Below, in pieces: positions 24,689 to 32,683 of a stretch of 64,000 nucleotides of DNA. The notes beneath the pieces were generated by a model. It ran no database searches. It was given only the letters and a program-made list of their open reading frames with translations, and was not told the DNA's origin. The stretch comes from Actinomadura rubteroloni. Lineage in GTDB: Bacteria > Actinomycetota > Actinomycetes > Streptosporangiales > Streptosporangiaceae. Numbering within the stretch: the stretch's first letter is position 1; every line of letters begins with the position of its first letter. The translations under genes and the position numbers were made by a program. The stretch spans positions 595,231 through 659,230 of the forward strand of contig NZ_MTBP01000003.1 in NCBI RefSeq assembly GCF_002911665.1. Direction: 5' to 3'.

Positions 24689-25990
24689 TCAAGACGCCGG
24701 GGGCGTCGCCCCGGCCGCGTCCGGCGCGGCGACGCGCGCGTAGTCGTCGGCCAGCCGCCGCATCGTGTACCGGGCGGTCGCGCTGCGCCGCGCGTGCTCG
24801 CCGAGCCGCCTCCGCAGCGCGGGATCGTCCAGCAGCCGGGCCAGCGCGCGCCGCACCCCGGCGGTGTCGGCCGGATCGACGAGCACGCCGTTCTCCCCGT
24901 CGGCGATCTGGAGCCGGATGCCGCCGACCGCCGACGCGACCACCGCGCGTCCCTTGACCATCGCCTCGGTCACCGTGAGGCCGAAGCCCTCCTCCAGGCT
25001 CTTCTGGACGACCACGTCGGCGCGGCGCTGGAGCGCGTTGACGACCAGCGCGCTCCACTCCGGCGGACGCATCGACAGGCTCACCAGATGGACGCGGGCG
25101 CGCTCGGCGGGCGGCAGCTCCGCGCGCACGCGGAGGACCTCGGCGAGGACGGCGCGCCCCTCGGGATCGTCGGAGACCTCGGACGGGTCGGTGCCCGCGA
25201 GGACGAGATGGACGTCCGGCGGCAGCCCCGCGAAGCACCGGACGACGCCGACCATGTCCTTCAGCGGGTCCCACCGCGACACCTGGACGACCACGCGCGC
25301 GTCCCGGGGGAGCGGCGCGTCCTGCACGATCGCCGCGCGCGGGGACGTGCGGGCGGCGGTGAGCCCGACCTCGTCCAGCAGCGCGGCGCCCTCGCCCGGC
25401 GCCAGCTCCCGGTTCTTCGGCGCGTCGGTGTCGACGGCGGGCGCGGCGACGAACCGGCGCCCGTCCGGCACGCCCGGCGGCGCGAACTGCGGCAGCGTGG
25501 TCACGACGGCGTCGACGGCGGCCAGCTCGCCGGCCAGCGCCCGCCACACCGCGCCCGGCCCGCGCTCGGACGGGATCTCGGCGCCCACGTGGCAGTGCCA
25601 CACCACCCGCGCCCCGGCCGCCCGCAGCGCCGGGGCGAGCCCGATCGTCTGCGTGTCGTGCAGGACGGCGACGTCCCCGGGACCGATGTGCGCCAGGAAC
25701 CAGGGCGCCTGCCCGGCGAGCACCGCGCGGTAGACGGCCAGGTACTCCGGATCGTCCAGCGGCGCGGCGGCGACCTGCCCGTGCAGCAGCCGGTAGAGGT
25801 ACTTGGTGACGGCGAAGAACTCCGCGTTCCCGCCCGTCACGGCCCACGCGGCGTTCGTGCCCCGGGCGCGCTGCGCGGGGACGAGCCCCGACAGCAGTTC
25901 GGCGACGCCGCCGCCCGTCGCCGTGGCGTTGACGTGGACCAGCCGGGGCCGGTCGTCCGCCGGCTCGATCACCCAGAACGGAACTGTCAT
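24689..25990 (-). CDS. GT4 glycosyltransferase, trehalose-synthase (TreT)-like
   Basis: 433 residues with a GT-B fold. The N-terminal LVHVNATATGGGVAELLSGL is the sugar-acceptor loop typical of TreT-type trehalose glycosyltransferring synthases. VVQVSRWDPLKDMVGVV starts the nucleotide-sugar domain and the EEGFGLTVTEAM block carries the GT4 E-x7-E motif. It is the first gene of the cyclitol operon, 73 bp before the ROK kinase. The likely reaction joins an NDP-sugar or NDP-cyclitol to a sugar or cyclitol in a trehalose-like 1,1 linkage; the pairing with C7-cyclitol genes is what makes a pseudosugar product plausible. Confidence 0.87.
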   Translation of the reverse strand: MTVPFWVIEPADDRPRLVHVNATATGGGVAELLSGLVPAQRARGTNAAWAVTGGNAEFFAVTKYLYRLLHGQVAAAPLDDPEYLAVYRAVLAGQAPWFLAHIGPGDVAVLHDTQTIGLAPALRAAGARVVWHCHVGAEIPSERGPGAVWRALAGELAAVDAVVTTLPQFAPPGVPDGRRFVAAPAVDTDAPKNRELAPGEGAALLDEVGLTAARTSPRAAIVQDAPLPRDARVVVQVSRWDPLKDMVGVVRCFAGLPPDVHLVLAGTDPSEVSDDPEGRAVLAEVLRVRAELPPAERARVHLVSLSMRPPEWSALVVNALQRRADVVVQKSLEEGFGLTVTEAMVKGRAVVASAVGGIRLQIADGENGVLVDPADTAGVRRALARLLDDPALRRRLGEHARRSATARYTMRRLADDYARVAAPDAAGATPPAS

Positions 25991-26194
25991 CGGGCGCGCC
26001 TTCCGCAGCGAACGGCCACCGGGCAACGCCGTCCATGCTGACAGCGTTCCGACCGGAGTCAACCGGCCTGTCGAGTCCGCATGTGGCCACCGGCAGAGGC
26101 GACATTTCGTGATGAATTGGACGCGCTGTGTAACGATCACGGCCGCGGGTACTGATCGTCCATCGGTCTCCCCCCGGGCCTCTGGAGTCCCCCC

Positions 26195-28435
26195 ATGCAC
26201 CGCACGATCCTGGCCGCCGTCACCGAGCCCCCCGACGCCGACACCGTCCTCGCCGAGCAGACGCGCGGCCTGCGCGCGGAACTCGACGCGCTCGGCTTCC
26301 GCCTCCGCTGGACGCACCGGGCGTCCGACGCGCGCGCGATCATCGGGTCGGACGCGACGCTGGCGGCCGTGCTCGCCGCGTGGGACGCGCCCGGCGCCGA
26401 GGACGTGCTGCACGCCGTCGCGGCCCGGTTCCGCGGCCTGCCGGTCTTCCTGAGCGGCGCCGGGGACGCCGAGCTGCCGCTCTGGGTGTACGAGATCATC
26501 CAGGGCTACGTCCATCCGCTGGAGGACACGCCCGCCTTCATCGCGGGCCGCGTCGCCCACGCGGCCGAGCAGTACGCCGAACGGCTCTTACCCCCGTTCT
26601 TCGGAGCGCTCCTGCGCCTGGAGGACCACCACCGCTACTCCTGGCACACGCCCGCGCACGCCGGCGGCGTCGCGTTCCTGAAATCGCCGGTCGGCCGGGC
26701 GTTCTTCGACTTCTTCGGCGAGCACCTGCTGCGCACCGACCTGTCGATCTCCGTCCCCGAGCTGGGCTCGCCACTGGACCACACCGGCCCGATCGGCGCC
26801 GCCGAGGCCAACGCCGCCCGGATCTTCGGCGCCGAGCGGACGTTCTTCGTCGTCAACGGCAACTCGACCGCCAACCGCGTCGTCGCGCACCACGCCATCG
26901 CCCGCGACGACACCGTCCTGGTCGACCGCAACTGCCACAAGTCGATCCAGCACGCGCTGACGATCACCGGGGCGCGGCCGGTCTACCTCGTCCCCGAGCG
27001 CAACGGGCTCGGGCTCGCCGGGCCGGTCCCGCCCGCGGCGCTGACGGCGGACGCGGTCCGCGCGCGGCTGGCCGGCCATCCCCTCGCCGCGGGCGACCCG
27101 ACCTACGCGGTGATCACCAACTCGACCTACGACGGGCTGTGCTACGACGCCGTCCGGGTCGGCGCGCTGCTGGCCGGGAGCGTCCCGCGCGTGCACTTCG
27201 ACGAGGCGTGGTTCGCCTACGCCCGCTTCCATCCGCTCTACGCGCGCCGCTACGGCATGGCGATCGACGCGGGGACGCTGCCGGGGGAGGGCCGCCCGAC
27301 CGTCTTCGCGACCCAGTCGACGCACAAGCTGCTGGCCGCGCTGTCGCAGGCGGCGATGCTGCACGCCCGCTCCAGCGACCGCGCCCCGCTGGACTACGAC
27401 CGGCTCAACGAGACCTACCTGATGCACGCGTCCACCTCGCCGCTCTACCCGATGATCGCCTCGCTGGACGTGGCCGCCGCGATGATGGACGGCCCGTCCG
27501 GGCCCGCGCTCACCGGCGAGGCGATCGCCGAGGCCGTCCGGTTCCGGCAGGCGATGGCGCGGATCGCCGCCCGCATCCGCGACGCGGGGGACCGGCCCGG
27601 CTGGTTCTTCGGCGTCTGGCAGCCGCCGCACGTCACCGACCCGCGCACCGGCCGGACGACGCCGTTCGCCGACGCCGACCCCGCGCTGCTGGCCGCCGAG
27701 CCGTCCTGCTGGACGCTGGAGCCAGGCGCGGACTGGCACGGCTTCGACGGCCTGGCGAACGGCTACTGCCTGCTCGACCCGGTGAAGGTCACGATCACCT
27801 GCCCCGGCGCGGACGCCTCGGCCGGGACCCTCGCCTGGGGCGTCCCCGCGCGGATCGTCGCGGCCTACCTGGAGCGGCGCGGCATCGTCGTGGAGAAGAC
27901 CGGCGACCACACGCTGCTGGTGCTGTTCTCGATGGGCATCACCCGGGGCAAGTGGGGCACGCTGATCGACGCGCTCATCGACTTCAAGCGCGCCCACGAC
28001 GACGACGTCCCGCTGGACGACGTGCTGCCCGGCCTCGGCCCGGCCGGGATCTCGCTGCGGGACTTCTGCGCGCGGGTCCACGGGACGCTGCGCGACGCGG
28101 GCCTCGGCGCCCTGCTCGACCGCGTGTTCACGGCGCCGCCCGAGCCCGTCCTGACGCCGTCCGACTGCTACCAGGCGCTGATCAGGTCCCGCACCGAGCG
28201 GGTCCCGCTGGACGGCCTGCCGGGCCGGATCGCCGCCGCGACCGTCGTCGTGACGCCGCCCGGCATCCCGATGCTGATGCCGGGCGAGGCGGCGGGGCCG
28301 GCGGACGGCGCCCTGCTCGCCTACCTGCGGGCGCTGGAGGAGTTCGACCTCGCGCATCCGTCGCTGGCGACCGACGTGCACGGCGTCCACCGCGCGCCCG
28401 ACGGGCGGTACCGGGTCGAGGTCATGGCCCGGTGA
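26195..28435 (+). CDS. Orn/Lys/Arg-type PLP-dependent decarboxylase
   Basis: A 746-residue fold-type I decarboxylase of the long (inducible AdiA/LdcC-like) class. There is a receiver-like wing domain (1-120), then the PLP domain with HTPAHAGG, NGNSTANRVV, DRNCHKSIQHAL, VHFDEAWFAY (PLP Asp) and the Schiff-base Lys in TQSTHKLLAALSQ, and a C-terminal domain. The product is agmatine, cadaverine or putrescine depending on substrate, which the sequence does not decide. It is divergent from the glycosyltransferase (204-bp gap) and overlaps the convergent PfkB gene by 14 bp. Confidence 0.92.
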   Translation: MHRTILAAVTEPPDADTVLAEQTRGLRAELDALGFRLRWTHRASDARAIIGSDATLAAVLAAWDAPGAEDVLHAVAARFRGLPVFLSGAGDAELPLWVYEIIQGYVHPLEDTPAFIAGRVAHAAEQYAERLLPPFFGALLRLEDHHRYSWHTPAHAGGVAFLKSPVGRAFFDFFGEHLLRTDLSISVPELGSPLDHTGPIGAAEANAARIFGAERTFFVVNGNSTANRVVAHHAIARDDTVLVDRNCHKSIQHALTITGARPVYLVPERNGLGLAGPVPPAALTADAVRARLAGHPLAAGDPTYAVITNSTYDGLCYDAVRVGALLAGSVPRVHFDEAWFAYARFHPLYARRYGMAIDAGTLPGEGRPTVFATQSTHKLLAALSQAAMLHARSSDRAPLDYDRLNETYLMHASTSPLYPMIASLDVAAAMMDGPSGPALTGEAIAEAVRFRQAMARIAARIRDAGDRPGWFFGVWQPPHVTDPRTGRTTPFADADPALLAAEPSCWTLEPGADWHGFDGLANGYCLLDPVKVTITCPGADASAGTLAWGVPARIVAAYLERRGIVVEKTGDHTLLVLFSMGITRGKWGTLIDALIDFKRAHDDDVPLDDVLPGLGPAGISLRDFCARVHGTLRDAGLGALLDRVFTAPPEPVLTPSDCYQALIRSRTERVPLDGLPGRIAAATVVVTPPGIPMLMPGEAAGPADGALLAYLRALEEFDLAHPSLATDVHGVHRAPDGRYRVEVMAR

Positions 28436-29336
28436 GGCCGGCGTCGAGTTCGGCGCGGGTCGGCGGGTCGGCGCCGGGACGGGTCGTGGCGAGCGCTCCC
28501 GCCCGGACGGCCCGCGCCAGCACCCGCTCCAGCTCGTCCGGCGCCGCCGGGACGCGCACCGCGTCGCCCGTCCACAGCCCGTCCAGCAGCGCGGACTGGA
28601 ACGCGTCGCCCGCGCCGATCGTGTCGGCCACCCGCACGCGCGGCGCCGGGACCGACACCTCGGCGTCCGGCAGGAAGCCGGTCGCGCCCGCCGCGCCGCG
28701 CGTCAGGACCACCAGGCGCGGCCCCCGGGCGAGCAGCGCGCGGGCCGACTCCGACGGGCCTCGCCCCGGCCACAGCCAGGCCAGGTCCTCGTCGCTGGCC
28801 TTGACGACGTCGGCGACGCGCGCGATCCGCTCCACCGCCGTCCGGTAGGCCGCGCGGTCGGGCAGCACGGCGGGCCGGACGTTCAGGTCCACCGCCACCG
28901 CGCGTCCCGGCCGTCCGCGCACCTCCCGGCACGCCGCGAGCACCCGCGCGGCGCCCGGCCGCACGACGGCGGCGAGCGAACCGGTGTGCAGCAGGACGGC
29001 GTCGTCGGCGACCGGGACGCGCACCGGGTCCCAGACGGCCAGGAACTCGTAGGTCGCCGCGCCGGTCGCGTCGTCCACGTACGCGAGCGCGACCGTCGTC
29101 CGCCCGGACGCGCCCGGCACGCGCTCCACGTCGATCCCGGCGGCGGCCAGCCGCTCCCCGACCAGCGCGCCCGGCGGGTCGTCGCTCCAGCAGGTGACGA
29201 GCGTGACCGGACGGCCGAGCCGGCGCAGCCCGATCGCCACGTTCGCCGGGCTCCCGCCGGGCAGCGGGCGGATCGTCGCCGCGCCCGCGCGCCACACCAG
29301 GTCCACGAGCGACTCGCCGATCACGACGGTCCGCAT
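28422..29336 (-). CDS. PfkB-family carbohydrate kinase, fructokinase-like
   Basis: 304 residues. PfkB signature 1 is GGSPANVAIGLRRLG near the N-terminus and signature 2 is VRVADTIGAGDAFQSALL with the catalytic Asp. VIGESLVDLVWR and VDLNVRP are typical of fructokinases. It overlaps the end of a decayed GH32 gene by 16 bp, suggesting an old fructan or sucrose-use operon whose hydrolase is dead. It could now feed fructose 6-phosphate into sugar phosphate pools (inference). Confidence 0.9.
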   Translation of the reverse strand: MRTVVIGESLVDLVWRAGAATIRPLPGGSPANVAIGLRRLGRPVTLVTCWSDDPPGALVGERLAAAGIDVERVPGASGRTTVALAYVDDATGAATYEFLAVWDPVRVPVADDAVLLHTGSLAAVVRPGAARVLAACREVRGRPGRAVAVDLNVRPAVLPDRAAYRTAVERIARVADVVKASDEDLAWLWPGRGPSESARALLARGPRLVVLTRGAAGATGFLPDAEVSVPAPRVRVADTIGAGDAFQSALLDGLWTGDAVRVPAAPDELERVLARAVRAGALATTRPGADPPTRAELDAGLTGP

Positions 29337-30030
29337 GCGTCCTCCGTTCCCGCCGGGCGCAGCGGCCACACCCGGACGTCGAACGCGGCGAACCCTTCGC
29401 CCGCCGCGCGGGCCCGCAACCGCCACGGCCCGTCCCCGACGGGGTAGAGCCGCAGCGTGAGCGCCTCGCCGGTGCCGAGGAAGATCTCGGCGATCGAGCG
29501 GTCGACGATGATCCGCACGTCGGCCGCCGCGCCGGGCGCGGAACGCGTCACCGCCCGCCCCGCGCACGCGGTTCGCGGGACGCCCGCGAACGGTCGGCGA
29601 CCAGCTCGCCCGTCGCCGGATCGAGCGAGATGTCCAGGTGCTCGCCGCCGTCGGACGACGTCGGCAGCCGCAGGCCCGCCGCGGCCCGTCCGTCCGGCGA
29701 GCGGTGCAGCCGCGCCGTCACGTCCGGGCACCGGCCGACGGCGCCGAGGTCGCGCGGGACGCACGCCGCCGCCCGGCCGCGCGCGGTCACCACGGCCGCG
29801 CCGCGCAGCGCGCCGATCTCCCGCGCGGGCCGCTGGACGACGGCGCAGTGCCCGTTCGTCGCCACCTCGCGGGGAGCGTGGGCAGTCCCACCCATCCGGC
29901 CTCGTCGGTCCAGGTGCTCGGCGCGCCGGGGCGGACGGCGTCCCGGGCCTCGAACATCACCGCCTCGTCGGGCGGCTCGGCGATCCGCAGGCCCGGGTCC
30001 TTGGCGAATGTGGGCTCGGTGCCGTTCGGG
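29321..30030 (-). pseudogene. Remnant of a GH32 fructan/sucrose hydrolase
   Basis: C-terminal GH32 sequence is spread over different frames. GWVGLPTLP (around 29880) continues in another frame as REVATNGHCAVVQRPAREI and HLDISLDPATGELVADRS, then shifts again near 29590 to VRIIVDRSIAEIFLGTGEALTLRLYPVG and ends at 29321. These match the beta-sandwich domain of the family. The catalytic N-terminal propeller with its NDPNG motif is absent. At least two frameshifts and a 5' deletion make it a pseudogene. Confidence 0.7.
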
Positions 30031-30044
30031 AACGCGTCGGGGGC

Positions 30045-30073
30045 TGTTTAACAGACATATTTGTCTGTTAGAT
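30045..30073 (+). promoter_or_regulatory. Promoter with 22-bp palindromic operator ahead of the SGNH hydrolase
   Basis: Perfect 9-bp arms TAACAGACA (30049-30057) and TGTCTGTTA (30062-30070) flank TATT. A possible -35 TGTTTA (30045-30050) and -10 TTAGAT (30068-30073) have a 17-bp spacer, so the operator would cover the promoter. Symmetry and length are typical of TetR-family sites; no regulator gene is adjacent. Confidence 0.65.
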
Positions 30074-30112
30074 TGCTCGCCCCCGAGACCTTCGAATCCC
30101 CGTGGAGCGCGC

Positions 30113-30934
30113 ATGCGTCCGGTCCGACTCGCCGCGTCCGTCCTCGCCGCGCTGCTCGCCGTCTCGGCCGGCGGCGCTCCTGCCCGGGCGGCGGCCCCGG
30201 AGTACTATCTCGCGGTCGGCGATTCGCTTTCGGTTGGCGCCCAGCCGGGCAAGGGGCCGACCGACGAGGGATATACCGACGACCTCTACGCAGCGCTCCG
30301 GAAAAAGCACCCCGATCTGAAGCTGGTGAAACTCGGCTGCGGCGGCGAGACCACCACGACGATGCTCAAAGGCGGGATCTGCACCTATCCCGAAGGCTCC
30401 CAGGTGGGCGCCGCCGAGGCGTTCCTGAAAAAGCACGCGGGCGCCGTCCGGTACGTCACGCTGAACATCGGCGCGAACAACACCGGCTGCATGCTGGACG
30501 GCGACATCGCGTGCGGGCTCACGGGCATGGCGGCGCTGGTCGCCGAGCTGCCGCAGATCGCGTCCCGGCTGCGCGCGGCGGGCGGCGACGGCCCGGCCTA
30601 CGCGGCGATGACCTACTACGACCCGGGCCTGGCGTCCTGGGTGACGGGCGGCGCGGGCCAGGCCGTCGCCGTCGCGTCCGTCCCGGTCGTGGACGTCTTC
30701 AACACCTGGGAACAGGCCGTCTATCTCCTGAACGGCTACAAGGTCGCCGACGTCAACGCCGCTTTCTCCACGCACGACTTCACCACGAAGGCCACCGTCG
30801 CCCCTTACGGCACGATCCCGCTGAACGTCGCGCGCATCTGCACCTGGACCTATCAATGCACCGACAACGACGGCCACGCGACGCCGGCCGGTTATCAGCG
30901 GATCGCCGACACCTTCGAGCACGTCTTTTCCTAA
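30113..30934 (+). CDS. Secreted SGNH/GDSL hydrolase
   Basis: 273 residues. A Sec signal peptide ends at about ARAAA (residues 1-28). Catalytic blocks are GDSLSVG (Ser), a later GGET, NIGANN in place of GxND, and DGHATPAGY with the Asp/His pair. Esterase or lipase activity outside the cell is expected. GTGGAG precedes the ATG. A strong operator-promoter lies 40-70 bp upstream, so expression is probably induced. Confidence 0.9.
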   Translation: MRPVRLAASVLAALLAVSAGGAPARAAAPEYYLAVGDSLSVGAQPGKGPTDEGYTDDLYAALRKKHPDLKLVKLGCGGETTTTMLKGGICTYPEGSQVGAAEAFLKKHAGAVRYVTLNIGANNTGCMLDGDIACGLTGMAALVAELPQIASRLRAAGGDGPAYAAMTYYDPGLASWVTGGAGQAVAVASVPVVDVFNTWEQAVYLLNGYKVADVNAAFSTHDFTTKATVAPYGTIPLNVARICTWTYQCTDNDGHATPAGYQRIADTFEHVFS

Positions 30935-30969
30935 GGAAACCGGCCGGCTGAGGCGGGCGTCCAACTTTC

Positions 30970-31530
30970 ATGGACGCCATCGGCCGCCATGAGGCGGCCT
31001 ATCTCTGCGGCGGCCCCGAGCGCGTCGCCGTCGCCGCCCTGGTCGCGCTGGCGGACGCCGGACGGATCCAGGTCGCGTCCGGCCGCCACCGGGTGTCGGT
31101 GCTCGTCCGCGAGGCCGCCGACCCGGTGGAGGCCGCCGTGCTGGACGCCGTCCCGGGAACGGGCCGGGTGCTCGGCGCGGCCGTGCGCGACGTCGCCGGA
31201 TCGTCCGCCGTCGCGGCCGTGCGGGACGCGCTGCGCGCGGACGGCCTCCTCGCCCGCCACCGCCTCCCGGGCCTGCCGGCGCTGACCGCGAAGGGCCGCC
31301 GCCTGCGCAAGGCGCTCGCCGCCGCGCCGCCCGCCGGGCTCCGCGTCGCCGTCCTCGGCGCGGACGCCGTCGCGGACGACCGGCTCCGCCGCACGTTCAC
31401 CACGCCCGACCCGCCCCCGGCGAGTTCGCTGCTGCCCGAGCGCGAGCGCGGCGCCGAGCACCGCGGCCAGTACGGCGCGCCCGACCGGTCCCTCGACTAC
31501 GGCGGGACGGCGGGTGGCGACTCGTACTGA
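30970..31530 (+). CDS. TIGR04222-like protein of unknown function
   Basis: 186 residues. The N-terminus (IGRHEAAYLCGGPERVAVAALVALADAGRI) matches the conserved opening of actinomycete TIGR04222 proteins, which are often membrane proteins, but no transmembrane segment is seen here. A second helical repeat (RDVAGSSAVAAVRDALRADGLL) follows, and the C-terminus is low-complexity (RGQYGAPDRSLDYGG). No clear ribosome site. Function unknown. Confidence 0.65.
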   Translation: MDAIGRHEAAYLCGGPERVAVAALVALADAGRIQVASGRHRVSVLVREAADPVEAAVLDAVPGTGRVLGAAVRDVAGSSAVAAVRDALRADGLLARHRLPGLPALTAKGRRLRKALAAAPPAGLRVAVLGADAVADDRLRRTFTTPDPPPASSLLPERERGAEHRGQYGAPDRSLDYGGTAGGDSY

Positions 31531-31708
31531 CCGGCTGCGTCATCGGGCCGACGACTGAGGTGACGCGCGGCCGGACGGGGCAGTCATCCGACCGATGCCG
31601 CCGCCTGCGCCGGGCGCTTCGATGAGGGCGGGACCGGCCGCGGCCGGTCCCGCGGGTCGCGTGCGCAGTCCGGCGCGGTCCGCCCGGCATGCGACCGAGA
31701 GGGACCAC

Positions 31709-32683
31709 GTGCATCACCTGACGAAGACCGGACGGACGCTCGCGGCGGCGGCGACGGCGGCGCTGCTGGCCGCCGGCCTCGGCTCGACCGCGCACGCCGC
31801 TCCGAAGCCCCGGCCGCGCACGCTCGGCGCGTTCACCTTCGGCAACTCCTACAGCCACAAGAAGGTGGCGGGGCTGACGACCGGGAAGATGCCCGCCTCC
31901 TCGGCCCGGCACTTCCTCGACCTGAAGAAGCCGCGCTTCAAAAACGCGAAGCGGCGGACGGCGAAGACGGTCGCCGCGACGGAGACGCCGTGGACCGGCT
32001 CATGGCACATGGACTGGGGCGTGTTCCCGAGCGTCCAGGTGTACGGCGCGGCGGCGCTCCAGAGCGTCAACCCCTCGATCGTCCTGCCCGCCGGGCACCC
32101 GGACGACATCTACGCCCCGACGCTGCTGCCCGCCAACCAGAGCTGCATCGAGATGGTGACGACCTACCTCGCCGGGCGCGACTCGGTGTCGGCGTGGGAC
32201 TGGTGCAGGTCCAGCCCCGGCTGGAGCGTCGGCGTCACCGTGGACAGCGCGTTCACCGCCAAGTACACCGCCATGTCCGCCGGCCACCCCGTCTACGCGG
32301 TCCAGACTCTGCTGACCAACGCCGCGTCCAATACCTGGACGTCCTATCTCTGGAACTTCACAACCTCGTCGTGGGACACGTTCTACACCAGTTCGGGCGG
32401 CACTCCGTTCCCCGCGACGGGCGGCGGCTGGGACATGTGGGAGGTCTACACCGACTACGACGCCACGACCGGGCAGGGCGCCTTCTGCGACGACACCCGG
32501 GGCGCGGTCTGGGAGAGCTCGGCCCTCGCCTACTCGACGAGTGTCGGCGCGGCACCGCTCACCACGGCGTCCACGGCCAACTCCACCCAGCCCGCGGTGC
32601 CCGGCGACGACGGCGGCTGCGACTCCCCGGCGCTGACGCGCCAGCTCGTCTCCGCCAACAGCCAGTGGCGGGTCACCAACTAG
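31709..32683 (+). CDS. Secreted protein of unknown function
   Basis: 324 residues from a GTG with GAGAGG upstream; the signal peptide is VHHLTKTGRTLAAAATAALL to about AHA. The mature part is rich in Trp, Thr, Ser and aromatic residues (TPWTGSWHMDWGVFPSVQVYG; TWTSYLWNFTTSSWDTFY; GGGWDMWEVYTDYD), suggesting an extracellular beta-rich fold. Six Cys could form disulfides. Not recognised as a known family. The end overlaps the LAL regulator by 11 bp in convergent orientation. Confidence 0.72.
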   Translation: MHHLTKTGRTLAAAATAALLAAGLGSTAHAAPKPRPRTLGAFTFGNSYSHKKVAGLTTGKMPASSARHFLDLKKPRFKNAKRRTAKTVAATETPWTGSWHMDWGVFPSVQVYGAAALQSVNPSIVLPAGHPDDIYAPTLLPANQSCIEMVTTYLAGRDSVSAWDWCRSSPGWSVGVTVDSAFTAKYTAMSAGHPVYAVQTLLTNAASNTWTSYLWNFTTSSWDTFYTSSGGTPFPATGGGWDMWEVYTDYDATTGQGAFCDDTRGAVWESSALAYSTSVGAAPLTTASTANSTQPAVPGDDGGCDSPALTRQLVSANSQWRVTN

